NCBI GenBank assembly: GCA_934643145.1
Contig: CAKUBM010000038.1
Location: 1-15,011 of the forward strand
DNA: 15,011 nucleotides
DNA from: an uncultured Collinsella sp.
GTDB lineage: Bacteria > Actinomycetota > Coriobacteriia > Coriobacteriales > Coriobacteriaceae
Direction of reading: 5' to 3'
Shown one piece after another: positions 6,851-14,570 of the stretch. The notes under the pieces are model-generated. The model was not told the origin of the DNA. It saw only the letters and a list, made by a program, of their open reading frames with translations, and did not search any database. Position 1 is the first letter of the stretch, and each line of letters opens with the position of its first letter. The translations under genes were made by a program, and so were the position numbers.

Positions 6851-8146
6851 CTATTTGGCCCCCTGCATGACCTCGTCGAGGGTAACGTTGACGGCGTGCT
6901 GCGTCGGGACCCAGTCGACCTTTAGGAACAGTGCAGCCACCGTGATGGGGATATAGCTGAACATAAAGATCGGGAAGGTAAACAGGTTGGTCACCAGACG
7001 CCACTTTTGCGCGCAATGAATGTGCTTGAACTCGAAGATGGTCGTGAGTAGCGCCAGGATAAAAAAGGTCTGGTACATCATCGCGAAGGTCATAATGAGC
7101 GAGGCGGCACAAGCCTGCATCTCGACCTCGGTAGCCAAGAAGCCGTGCGAAAGACCGCCCACGATGAGGAACGTCGCATTAGCGAGCATCGAGATCAACG
7201 ATAGCAGCATGCCCGGAGCGATGGTCATAAACATGTCGTAGGCGGCAAAGCGATGATAGCGAAACGTCGATTTGACAAGATGCTTGCCATAGGTAAAAAA
7301 GACCTGGTAGAAGCCCTTGGTCCAACGCATTCGCTGTTTCCAGGACGCCTTAAACGTCACGGGCTGCTCGTCAAAGAACTCCGCCGGCGCATAACCGATG
7401 CGGATACCGTGAATGGCGCAGAACGTGGTGAACTGAATATCCTCGGTCAGCGTATGGAACTGCCAACCGTGCATGCCCTCGATAACGCTGGCGGAGATGA
7501 GGTAGCCCGAACCCGAGACAGCGCAAGAAGTCTTGCAGATGTTGCGCGCGTTGTTGAGAAAGCGCGCCTCGCGCAGGTACCAAGTAGCATTAGCTGCCGA
7601 GATCCACGAGCTGCCAAAATTCTTGGAGTTACGATAGCTCGTGACCACATGGAAGCCCTGGTCAAAGGCATCGTTCATCTTGGACACGTAATCGCGGGAG
7701 ATAACGTTGTCGGCATCGAAGATAAAGTAGCCCTCAAACGTGTCGGGATACTCGTTAAGGATGCGATCAAAACCAAAGTCCATGACCCAGCTCTTACCCT
7801 TACGGGCAAGATCATTGCGTTCGTAAACAATGGCACCTGCCTCGCGCGCGAGCTGCGCGGTGTTGTCGGTGCAGGCGTCGGCAACGACAAAGACCTCGAT
7901 AAGCTCGGACGGATAATCCTGATCTTTGATGGAGCGAACGAGGTTGGCGATCACGGCCTCCTCGTTATGCGCCGCGATAAAGAAAGCATAGCGATGGAGT
8001 TTTTTGGCCTTGGGAGGCGCGACCTCGCCACGAAGAGCGCCAATGACAAAGAAGACCACCTGGTACAGAAAGCAGACCGTGAGCAGCGTGACGACAATCT
8101 GGTTGAAGATCACGATGGGTGTGTTGGTTTGTAAAAAGGCGAGCAT
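6851..8146 (-). CDS. Processive family-2 glycosyltransferase, membrane-bound
   Basis: This 431-residue protein looks like a polysaccharide synthase of the BcsA/HAS/NodC type, which polymerises a sugar from a UDP-sugar donor and passes the chain through the membrane. Motifs in order are AAHNEEAVI (58-66), VVADAC with Asp90, FIFDADNV (DxD at 144-146), TED (234-236) and QRMRW (271-275), the Q/RxxRW signature of processive enzymes. One membrane helix lies at the N-terminus (about 11-37) and about four in the C-terminal third. The start at 8146 is the first ATG; a TTG at 8161 is possible but has no better ribosome site. The sugar and polymer cannot be assigned. It stands without other capsule or exopolysaccharide genes. 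Confidence 0.88.
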   Translation of the reverse strand: MLAFLQTNTPIVIFNQIVVTLLTVCFLYQVVFFVIGALRGEVAPPKAKKLHRYAFFIAAHNEEAVIANLVRSIKDQDYPSELIEVFVVADACTDNTAQLAREAGAIVYERNDLARKGKSWVMDFGFDRILNEYPDTFEGYFIFDADNVISRDYVSKMNDAFDQGFHVVTSYRNSKNFGSSWISAANATWYLREARFLNNARNICKTSCAVSGSGYLISASVIEGMHGWQFHTLTEDIQFTTFCAIHGIRIGYAPAEFFDEQPVTFKASWKQRMRWTKGFYQVFFTYGKHLVKSTFRYHRFAAYDMFMTIAPGMLLSLISMLANATFLIVGGLSHGFLATEVEMQACAASLIMTFAMMYQTFFILALLTTIFEFKHIHCAQKWRLVTNLFTFPIFMFSYIPITVAALFLKVDWVPTQHAVNVTLDEVMQGAK

Positions 8147-8180
8147 GCAGGCCCCCAGCAACGCGTTACGTAAACAACCG

Positions 8181-8210
8181 TATATCTTACCGCAGGCTTA
8201 CCGAGTTCAA
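8181..8210 (-). promoter_or_regulatory. Possible promoter of the glycosyltransferase gene
   Basis: On the minus strand TTGAAC (8210-8205) lies 15 bases before TAAGAT (8189-8184), about 40 bases upstream of the glycosyltransferase ATG. The spacing is shorter than ideal, so this is tentative. Confidence 0.35.
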
Positions 8211-8228
8211 GAAACCACCTAATACTGG

Positions 8229-9242
8229 CTAGGCTTCGAGAAGACCGAGCTGCGGAACGATTTCATCTCCAGCGGCCGTGCGACCGAGCGAGCGCGGAGC
8301 CAGATCATCGAGAACCGCAGCGAGATCCCACGGCAACTCGTCGCGGCACTCAATGCGCTCCCCCGTCACGGGATGGTCGAACGCCACGCGCCAAGAATGC
8401 AGGAACTGCCTGGTCAGGCCCTGGTCGGCGCGCACATCGCACTTGCCGTAGAGCGGATCGCCCACGCAGGCGTGGTTGATATGACGCATATGCACGCGAA
8501 TCTGGTGCGTGCGACCGGTAAACAGATGGCACTCAACGAGCGCATAACCATCGTCAAAGCGCGTGGAATCAAAGCGCTCGAGGACCTTAAAGGTCGTAAT
8601 GGCCTGACGGGCAAAGGGGTCGTCCGAAACCGCCATCTTGACGCGGTCGCGCGTCGATCGGGCAATACCGGTGTTAATGGTTCCCTCATCCATAGCGATA
8701 TGACCGTGAACGAGCGTGATATAGCGACGGTCGAGCGTGCGCGTGCGGATAAGATTTTGAAGCGCGCGCTGGGTGTCGTCGTCTTTTGCCGCGAGCATAA
8801 GGCCCGAGGTATCGCGATCCAAGCGATGCACGATGCCGGGGCGGTCCTCACCCTGCACGGTACCAAGATGGTCGATGCCGCAGTGGTAGACCAGAGCGTT
8901 CGCAAGGGTGCCGCTCTCGTGGCCATGGGCGGGATGGCACACCAGGCCCCGCTGCTTGGAGAGCACGATGAGGTAATCGTCCTCGTAGCGGATATCGAGG
9001 GGAATGGCCTCGGGAATCACGTCAGTCGGATCGTGAGGCTCGGGCAGGTCAACCGAGATGCGGTCACCGGCGCGTACGGCATACTTTTTTGACAAGCAGG
9101 TCTCGCCGTTGACGGCAACGGCGCCGCCCTCGATCAGGTGCGCGCAGGCAGAGCGCGTGGGGCAGCCGTCGTTGGCACCCAGAAAGGCGTCGAGACGCTG
9201 GCCAGAGCAATCGTCGGCAACAAGAATATGGATGTCGGCCAT
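8229..9242 (-). CDS. RluA/RluD-family rRNA pseudouridine synthase
   Basis: This 337-residue enzyme converts uridine to pseudouridine in RNA. An S4 RNA-binding domain (about 12-65) is visible, with RLDAFLG and HLIEGGAVAVNG. The catalytic domain contains HRLDRDTSGLML (139-150), where Asp144 is the expected catalytic residue, and the later FTGRTHQIRVHM and DPLYGK motifs. This layout is that of RluD, which modifies 23S rRNA helix 69, but RluA/RluC-type specificity cannot be excluded. Its ATG shares one base with the lspA stop (TAATG), so translation is probably coupled. The lspA-rluD pair is a common bacterial arrangement. Confidence 0.93.
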   Translation of the reverse strand: MADIHILVADDCSGQRLDAFLGANDGCPTRSACAHLIEGGAVAVNGETCLSKKYAVRAGDRISVDLPEPHDPTDVIPEAIPLDIRYEDDYLIVLSKQRGLVCHPAHGHESGTLANALVYHCGIDHLGTVQGEDRPGIVHRLDRDTSGLMLAAKDDDTQRALQNLIRTRTLDRRYITLVHGHIAMDEGTINTGIARSTRDRVKMAVSDDPFARQAITTFKVLERFDSTRFDDGYALVECHLFTGRTHQIRVHMRHINHACVGDPLYGKCDVRADQGLTRQFLHSWRVAFDHPVTGERIECRDELPWDLAAVLDDLAPRSLGRTAAGDEIVPQLGLLEA

Positions 9243-9841
9243 TAACGCTCATTCCTTTCGCGAATCTTGCGGGCACGCTCCCCACGCTGCTTGGTTTTGC
9301 GCTTGGCGCGGGCCTCATCACGGGCATTGAGCTCGGCAGTCGCATCGACCTCGCGAGCAGCGGGGCTCAAGAACATGTAACCGATGAGGGCAAGCACAAC
9401 GCCTACGGTGATGCCGATATCGGCCACGTTAAAGACGGGAAAGTCGATGAAGGTGGTGGCAATAAAATCGGTCACAAAGCCAAAAGCCAGGCGATCGATC
9501 GCGTTGCCAATGGCGCCACCCGCGACCATAGCCATGCCCACAACCTCCAAGCGAGCAAGCTGGGGCGTGCGAAGCAAGTACACGGCAATGGCGACAATGA
9601 CCGCAAGCGCCAGCAAAGCGAACGCAACGCCATGTCCCTCGCCCATGCTAAAGGCAGCACCGATATTACGGACAAACATAAAGTCGATGACACCGGGGAT
9701 GACGGTCACATGCAAAGCGTCGCCCACGGCACGAACCGCAAGCTTGGTCAGCTGGTCAAGAAGCAGCACAACCAGCGCTACACCACCAGCAACACCCAAC
9801 CGCCAACGCAAAGGCGGCGTCATATCCCCAGCACGACCCAA
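9242..9841 (-). CDS. lspA: Lipoprotein signal peptidase II
   Basis: This 199-residue integral membrane aspartic protease removes the signal peptide from diacylglyceryl-modified prolipoproteins. Four hydrophobic segments are visible, with family motifs LDQLTK (28-33), RNIGAAFS (58-65), GGAIGNAIDRL (108-118, Asp116) and FNVADIGI (137-144, Asp141); the two Asp residues are the catalytic pair. The last ~40 residues form a highly charged Arg/Lys/Glu tail that is longer than usual. The start is uncertain: TTG at 9841 has AGGGG six bases upstream, while the first ATG at 9823 has only GGGG two bases away. It is the first gene of the lspA-rluD unit. Confidence 0.95.
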   Translation of the reverse strand: MGRAGDMTPPLRWRLGVAGGVALVVLLLDQLTKLAVRAVGDALHVTVIPGVIDFMFVRNIGAAFSMGEGHGVAFALLALAVIVAIAVYLLRTPQLARLEVVGMAMVAGGAIGNAIDRLAFGFVTDFIATTFIDFPVFNVADIGITVGVVLALIGYMFLSPAAREVDATAELNARDEARAKRKTKQRGERARKIRERNER

Positions 9842-9886
9842 ATCAATCCCCTACCCTCAAGAACATCGAATTCCGTTTAACGCAAA

Positions 9887-9903
9887 TCAATATCTTATAT
9901 TGA
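9887..9903 (-). promoter_or_regulatory. 17-bp perfect dyad upstream of lspA
   Basis: TCAATAT and ATATTGA form a perfect inverted repeat around AAG on the minus strand, 46 bases before the lspA TTG start. A -10-like TATAAG lies inside it, though no convincing -35 is seen. This looks like a repressor operator or a promoter core; which protein would bind is unknown. Confidence 0.4.
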
Positions 9904-9942
9904 CCAGCAACGAAATAGCCGATGATTCGTTACCGACAGCGA

Positions 9943-10041
9943 AAACCCGCCAGAGCGAGCAAGGTGCCTTGAAGCAAGGCGGCATAGACCTTATGGTCAT
10001 GCCGCCGAAGCTGAAAGGCAGATTGCCGCTCTGGCGGGTTT
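9943..10041. repeat. Large nested palindrome between ileS and lspA
   Basis: AAACCCGCCAGAGCG (9943-9957) is a perfect 15-bp inverted repeat of CGCTCTGGCGGGTTT (10027-10041). Inside it a second strong hairpin forms from GGCGGCATAGACC (9978-9990) and GGTCATGCCGCC (9995-10006), with one bulged base and a TTAT loop. On the minus strand the outer stem ends in TTTT, so it may end the ileS transcript. The size and nesting also fit a REP- or MITE-like intergenic repeat. Confidence 0.7.
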
Positions 10042-10054
10042 GCAGCGTCGAGCC

Positions 10055-10082
10055 GTTACGCGGTTTGGTAAAACCGCGTAAC
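10055..10082 (-). other. 12-bp hairpin at the ileS stop codon
   Basis: GTTACGCGGTTT and AAACCGCGTAAC pair perfectly around a 4-nt loop, with one arm touching the ileS stop codon. No T-run follows on the minus strand, so it is not a classic terminator; it could protect the 3' end of the message or help stop transcription together with the palindrome that follows. Confidence 0.5.
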
Positions 10083-12883
10083 TACAAGGCTTCAGCGCAG
10101 CGCTTGCAGATATGCGCGTGGCCGTTGTACTCGCCGACGGTGGTGCGGTAGTTCCAGCAACGATCGCAGCACTCGCCCTCGGCAGCCTCGATACAGACGG
10201 AAAGCTCCTCGCCCTGGGTGAGCTCAACAGCGGAAACGATGTAGAACTCGGCCAGGTCGACGGCCTTGTCGCCGGTCAACAGCGCGTACATCTCGGCGGG
10301 AACGACCGCCTTGACGCGGACCTGCTGGCTCTTGGTGAAGGTGCCGGCGGAGCGGGCGTCCTCAAGGGCCTTGGTCACGGCGCTACGGAGCTCGAGTGAA
10401 GCCTCGAGCACACCCTCGAACTCATTGGCCTCGTCGACCGTGATGGGCGACTTGTACCAATCGAGCAGCGCGGCGTACTTCTGGTGATCGACGCAGCCGG
10501 CGGGCGCATAGGCCATGGCCTCGTCGACCGTGTAGGACAGGATCGGCTGCAAATCGCGCATGAGCATCGAAAAGAGCTCGGCAAGCACGGTCTGGGCGCT
10601 GCGGCGCTCGAGCGAGCCGGGCTTCTCGCAGTACAGACGGTCCTTCAGGGCGTCGAGGTACACGTTGGAAAGCTCGGTAACCACGAAGTCGTAGAGCGCA
10701 CGGTAGGCACGCGGGAACTCGTAGCTGGCGTAGGCGTCGTCAACCTCGGCCTGGACCTGGGTCAAGCGGGCAACCATGAGCTTGTCGAGCGGCAACAGGT
10801 CGGCAAAGGCGACGCCGTCGGTCTCGGGCTCAAACTGACCCTCGAGCTCGGAGAGCAGGAAGCGCAGCGTGTTGCGGAAACGACGGTAGGCATCGGACGT
10901 ACGAGCGAGGATCTCGTGGTCGATGGACACGTCGGAGCTGGTATCGACGGAGGCAACCCACAGGCGGATGATGTCGGCACCCATCTCGTCACAGACCTTG
11001 TTGGGGTCGATGACGTTACCGAGCGACTTGGACATCTTGCGGCCCTGGCCGTCGAGCGTGAAGCCCTGCGAGACGACCGCCTTGTACGGAGCGTGACCGT
11101 TGGCGCCCACCGAGGTGAGCAGCGAGCTCTGGAACCAACCGCGGTGCTGGTCGGAGCCCTCGAGATACACGTCCGCCGGATACTCCAGCTCGGGGCGATA
11201 CTCGCAGACGGCCTTCCAGGAGACGCCGGAGTCCCACCACACGTCGAGGATGTCCTTATCGGCCTTGAGGTGATGGCCGCCGCACTTGGGGCAGACGCAG
11301 GCCTCGCCCAGGTAGCTCTCGGGAGCGTCAGTGAACCAGGCGTCGGAGCCCTTCTCGTGGAAGAGCTTGATGACGGCGTCGAGCGTAGCGTCGTTCATGA
11401 CCTTCTCGCCGCAGTCGGCGCAGGTGTAACTGGGGATAGGCACGCCCCAGTTGCGCTGACGGCTGATGCACCAGTCGGGACGCTGCTCGACCATGGCGCC
11501 GATGCGGTTGGCGGCGTGAGCCGGATACCACTTGACGTTCTCACGGACCTCCTTGCCAGCCTGCTCGCGCAAACCGGTCTTGTCCATCGAGACAAACCAC
11601 TGGTCGGTAGCACGGAAGAGCACAGGGTGCTTGCAGCGCCAGCAGTGCGGATAGCTGTGCGTGATCTTCTTCTCGAGGACCAGGGTGCCGCGCTCGCGCA
11701 GGAACTCGATGATGTGCGGGTTGGCCTCATCGGTATCCATACCGCTGAAGGGGCCACCGGTGCCAAACTCCTCACCAGTGTAGAACTTGCCGTCGTCATC
11801 GACCGGCATGCAGATGTCGGTGATGCCCTCCTTGAGGCAGGCAAAATAGTCGTCGACGCCGTGGCCGGGCGAGTTGTGGACGATACCGGTACCGTCATCG
11901 ACACCGACGTAATCGGCCAGCAGCGCCACGCCCTCGACACCGTCAAAAATCGGCTGCTTGTAGTGGATGTGGTGGAAGGTCTCGGCGGGAACCACATAGG
12001 GCTTGCCGTCGACCATAACCGGGGTGTACTCCCAGCCAAACTCCTCACAGCACTTAGGAGCCAGGTCCTCGAGCATAACCTCGGCACGGCCGTCGTGCTC
12101 AACGGCGACGTAGGCGGCGCCGGGCTTGAGGGAAACGGCCTGGTCAGAGGGGATGGTCCACGGCGTGGTCGTCCAGATGATAAAGTCGACCGGTCCGTCG
12201 AAGTTCTCGAGGCCGGCGGGCTTGGAGGTCATCTCGAAGCGCACGAAGATGGACGGGCTCGTCTCGTCGGAGTACTCGATCTCGGCCTCGGCCAGCGCGG
12301 TGTGGCAGTGCTTGCACCAGTGGACGGGCTTGTGACCGCGATAGATCATGCCCTTGTCGAACATGGCCTTGAAGACCTCGATGTCGGCGGCGTCATGCTG
12401 GTGATAGAGCGTCAGATACGGGTTGTCCCAGTCGCCGAGCACGCCCAGGCGACGGAAACCGGCCTTCTGCAGCTCGATGTTCTCAACGGCGAACTTGTTG
12501 CAGAGCTCACGGATCTTAGCCGTGGAGGTCTGGTTGAACTTCTCGGTGCCGAGCTTCTCCTCGACCTTATGCTCGATCGGCTGGCCATGGCAGTCCCAAC
12601 CGGGGACATAGGGGACCTCATAGCCCTGCATCATCCAGTAGCGGTTGATCATGTCCTTGGAGATCTTGTTCATGGCGTGGCCGATGTGGATCGGGCCGTT
12701 GGCGTACGGAGGGCCGTCGTGCAGCACGAACTTCTTGTGACCCTCGTTCTTCTTCAGAACCTGCTCGTAGACCTTGTTGTCCTGCCAGTCCTTGAGTCGC
12801 TTAGGCTCGGACTTGGAAAGACCGGCACGCATGGGAAAACCGGTCTTGGGCAGATTCATCGTCTGCTTGTACTCGTTTGCCAC
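10082..12883 (-). CDS. ileS: Isoleucyl-tRNA synthetase
   Basis: This 933-residue class I aminoacyl-tRNA synthetase charges tRNA-Ile. It shows the HIGH motif (66-69, in ANGPIHIGHAMNK), the editing domain with WTTTPWTIPSDQA and GTGIVHNSPGHGVDDY, the WCISRQRNWGVPIP block, and KMSKS at about 616-620. The C-terminus carries a CDRCW...HICKRC zinc-binding motif, typical of the bacterial type-1 enzyme. The start is GTG at 12883, preceded by AAAGGGG, and MANEYKQTMNLPKTGFPMRA is a normal N-terminus. A longer frame to 13006 would run through the riboswitch and is rejected. The length is typical (E. coli has 938). Regulation is by the T-box leader upstream. Confidence 0.98.
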   Translation of the reverse strand: MANEYKQTMNLPKTGFPMRAGLSKSEPKRLKDWQDNKVYEQVLKKNEGHKKFVLHDGPPYANGPIHIGHAMNKISKDMINRYWMMQGYEVPYVPGWDCHGQPIEHKVEEKLGTEKFNQTSTAKIRELCNKFAVENIELQKAGFRRLGVLGDWDNPYLTLYHQHDAADIEVFKAMFDKGMIYRGHKPVHWCKHCHTALAEAEIEYSDETSPSIFVRFEMTSKPAGLENFDGPVDFIIWTTTPWTIPSDQAVSLKPGAAYVAVEHDGRAEVMLEDLAPKCCEEFGWEYTPVMVDGKPYVVPAETFHHIHYKQPIFDGVEGVALLADYVGVDDGTGIVHNSPGHGVDDYFACLKEGITDICMPVDDDGKFYTGEEFGTGGPFSGMDTDEANPHIIEFLRERGTLVLEKKITHSYPHCWRCKHPVLFRATDQWFVSMDKTGLREQAGKEVRENVKWYPAHAANRIGAMVEQRPDWCISRQRNWGVPIPSYTCADCGEKVMNDATLDAVIKLFHEKGSDAWFTDAPESYLGEACVCPKCGGHHLKADKDILDVWWDSGVSWKAVCEYRPELEYPADVYLEGSDQHRGWFQSSLLTSVGANGHAPYKAVVSQGFTLDGQGRKMSKSLGNVIDPNKVCDEMGADIIRLWVASVDTSSDVSIDHEILARTSDAYRRFRNTLRFLLSELEGQFEPETDGVAFADLLPLDKLMVARLTQVQAEVDDAYASYEFPRAYRALYDFVVTELSNVYLDALKDRLYCEKPGSLERRSAQTVLAELFSMLMRDLQPILSYTVDEAMAYAPAGCVDHQKYAALLDWYKSPITVDEANEFEGVLEASLELRSAVTKALEDARSAGTFTKSQQVRVKAVVPAEMYALLTGDKAVDLAEFYIVSAVELTQGEELSVCIEAAEGECCDRCWNYRTTVGEYNGHAHICKRCAEAL

Positions 12884-12926
12884 GGTACCCCTTTCATGTC
12901 GTGGGCGCGCACGCCCTCTGGGCACC

Positions 12927-12962
12927 AAAAAGCGCCCGTCCCTACAAGCTGGGACGAAGCGC
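12927..12962 (-). terminator. T-box-controlled terminator
   Basis: GCGCTTCGTCCC pairs with GGGACGGGCGC around AGCTTGTA, followed by TTTTT. The CTTCGTCCCAGC part is shared with the antiterminator's 3' arm, so the two structures exclude each other. Confidence 0.85.
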
Positions 12963-13226
12963 CACAAAACGGGCAAACTGCCCGTAAAAGCTCTTCGCTT
13001 AACCACCCAGCTTAGATGCCCTCGCCCGCATTACAGCGCGCTCGCATCCGTTACTCGGCTGGCCTGTATCGACGACCATCTCGGCGATGTCTACTAAGAC
13101 GTGCCTGCGCGGCGCGTCCGTTGGGACCGCAGCTCCGGGGTGATTTTCATCGGTCGCATGCGCGGGCTCTCAGCACTCCCCGCTCTCTGTAGCATGCGGA
13201 TGGCCGACTACTCGTTCCCATCAACG
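12927..13226 (-). ncRNA. Isoleucine T-box riboswitch in the ileS leader
   Basis: The leader, read on the minus strand, shows all main T-box parts. Stem I closes with TGGGA/TCCCA and CGT/ACG (13216-13226 with 13119-13126). It carries a CAGAGAG bulge region (about 13190) and a GAAAATCACC specifier loop with AUC, an isoleucine codon, at 13144-13142. The antiterminator pairs GCTGGG/CCCAGC and GCGAAG/CTTCGT around the 7-nt bulge TGGTTAA (13005-12999); UGGU would pair with the ACCA end of uncharged tRNA-Ile. The competing terminator uses GCGCTTCGTCCC and GGGACGGGCGC (12962-12932) followed by five T. Uncharged tRNA-Ile should thus allow readthrough into ileS. Confidence 0.92.
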
Positions 13227-13368
13227 CTTATACGGAGTATGCTAGCACGTTCCGCGCCGCCGAAAAACCCTCAACATTGGTTTCATACTTTAGAAATTTC
13301 TCGATGCCGCAAGCACTCACTTGGAGCAAAATACCTGAAAGCACTTTATCGAGCGAAAGAAGGCTCCT
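13227..13368. other. Divergent intergenic region between ileS leader and dehydrogenase
   Basis: This 142-bp stretch must hold the ileS promoter (minus) and the dehydrogenase promoter (plus). On the minus strand CATACT, about 10 bases before stem I, could be a -10 box, but its -35 is poor. On the plus strand I see no clear pair. An 8-bp GAAATTTC palindrome is present. Nothing else is recognisable. Confidence 0.35.
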
Positions 13369-14451
13369 ATGCGCACGATTGGAATGAGCGACTATACCGT
13401 CGGCGAGGACTGCTTTGCCGAGCTGCCCGGCGCGCTGGCCGAGTACGGGGCGACCAAGGTCGCAATCATCGGTGGCAAACGAGCACTAGCCGCGGCACTT
13501 CCCGGTATCGAAGCGGCACTGGAGGGCACCGACGTCGAGATTTTGGAGACGCGCGTCTACGGCACCAACAGCACGCGTGCCAATATCGCCAAGGTTGTGA
13601 ACTCCCCCGCCTGCCAAGAGGCCGACGTGCTCATCGCATGCGGCGGCGGCAAGGCGCTCGACACCGTAAAGACAGCGGCCATCGAGCTCAAGAAGATCGT
13701 CTTTACGGTACCGACGATCTGTTCCAACTGCTCGGCCGCGACCGCCATTGCCGTTGTGTACAACGACGACGGCTCGCTCGAGGGCTATTCGTACCCCAAT
13801 CGCCCCGCGCACATCTTCATCAACCCCAAGATCATCGCCGAGGCGCCAGCGGAGTACTTCTGGGCCGGCGTAGGCGATGCCCTGTCCAAACAGCCCGAGG
13901 TCGAATACGCCACGAGCGCCGGCAACCTGGAGCACACCGCCGGTCTTGGCCTGGCGCTCGCGCTCACCTGCTCCGAGCCGCTGTTTACCTATGGCGTACA
14001 GGGTCTTGAGGACGTTCGCCAGAACCTGTCGACCGAGTCCGTCAAGCAGATCGCGCTCGATATCGTGGTCAACACGGGCTATGTCTCGAACCTGACCAAC
14101 CAAAACGATTACTACTACAACTCGAGCGTAGCGCATGCGTTCTACAACGCCACCTGCAGCATTCCGCGCGAGGGCACCTACCTGCATGGCGAGGTCGTGA
14201 GCCTGGGCGTGCTGGTGCTGTTTGCCTACACGGGCGATACCGAGAACCTTGAGCGCTACGCCGCCTTTAACAAGCAGATGGGCCTGCCCGTGACGCTTGA
14301 GCAGGTCGGGCTTTCCGAGGCAGATATCCCTGCGCTGTGTGAATATGCGCACTCCACCAACGAGTGGAAGCAGGGTAACCCGGAGCCCTTCACCGACGAG
14401 AAGTTCGCCGCCGCCATCAAGGCCGCCAACGCCTACGGTCAAACCCTCTAG
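13369..14451 (+). CDS. Iron-containing alcohol dehydrogenase, HcxA/YbdH-like
   Basis: This 360-residue protein belongs to the group III metal-dependent alcohol dehydrogenases, GldA branch. The nucleotide-binding GGGKALDT is at 92-99; expected metal ligands are Asp170 (GVGDALSK), His256 (VAHAFYN) and His273 (YLHGE). In glycerol dehydrogenases a TDAP motif supplies an Asp that contacts glycerol; here the place reads SNCSAAT, closer to E. coli HcxA/YbdH, a 2-oxoacid reductase. The substrate is thus more likely a hydroxy- or oxo-acid than glycerol, but this is inference. The ATG at 13369 has a modest AAGG site; ATG at 13384 is an alternative. It is divergent from ileS and ends in its own terminator. 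Confidence 0.88.
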   Translation: MRTIGMSDYTVGEDCFAELPGALAEYGATKVAIIGGKRALAAALPGIEAALEGTDVEILETRVYGTNSTRANIAKVVNSPACQEADVLIACGGGKALDTVKTAAIELKKIVFTVPTICSNCSAATAIAVVYNDDGSLEGYSYPNRPAHIFINPKIIAEAPAEYFWAGVGDALSKQPEVEYATSAGNLEHTAGLGLALALTCSEPLFTYGVQGLEDVRQNLSTESVKQIALDIVVNTGYVSNLTNQNDYYYNSSVAHAFYNATCSIPREGTYLHGEVVSLGVLVLFAYTGDTENLERYAAFNKQMGLPVTLEQVGLSEADIPALCEYAHSTNEWKQGNPEPFTDEKFAAAIKAANAYGQTL

Positions 14452-14460
14452 CTCTAACCC

Positions 14461-14503
14461 AAAACCACCACAAAGGGGACAGGCACCTTTCTGGTGGTTT
14501 TTT
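14461..14503 (+). terminator. Intrinsic terminator of the dehydrogenase gene, repeated element
   Basis: AAAACCACCACAAAGG pairs with CCTTTCTGGTGGTTTT (one C-C mismatch) around the loop GGACAGGCA, followed by a T-run. It starts ten bases after the dehydrogenase stop. Apart from one base it equals the transcribed form of the terminator at 6801-6842, including the loop. Confidence 0.88.
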
Positions 14504-14528
14504 ATTGCTCCAGCATTCAGTTCGTACT

Positions 14529-14570
14529 CGAACCCGATTCTTTACGAGAAAGGGTTCGGGTGCGTTTTTT
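14529..14570 (+). terminator. Second terminator-like hairpin
   Basis: CGAACCC (14529-14535) pairs perfectly with GGGTTCG (14552-14558), and six T follow at 14565-14570 after a short GGTGCG. The T-run is a little distant from the stem, so efficiency is uncertain. It comes only 25 bases after the dehydrogenase terminator. Confidence 0.5.

Noticed and set aside
12884..13006. Longer ileS start at 13006
   Set aside because: It would translate the T-box antiterminator and terminator; the GTG at 12883 has a good AAAGGGG site and gives the normal IleRS N-terminus.
10484..13015. 843-residue plus-strand open frame opposite ileS
   Set aside because: It is the antisense shadow of ileS in GC-rich DNA: low-complexity Val/Gly/Leu/Asp-rich translation, no ribosome site, no recognisable domain.
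14529..14558. Possible tRNA fragment because of GGGTTCG
   Set aside because: The GGTTCGA-like text does not form a T-arm with its surroundings and no acceptor or anticodon arms are present; a simple hairpin explains it.
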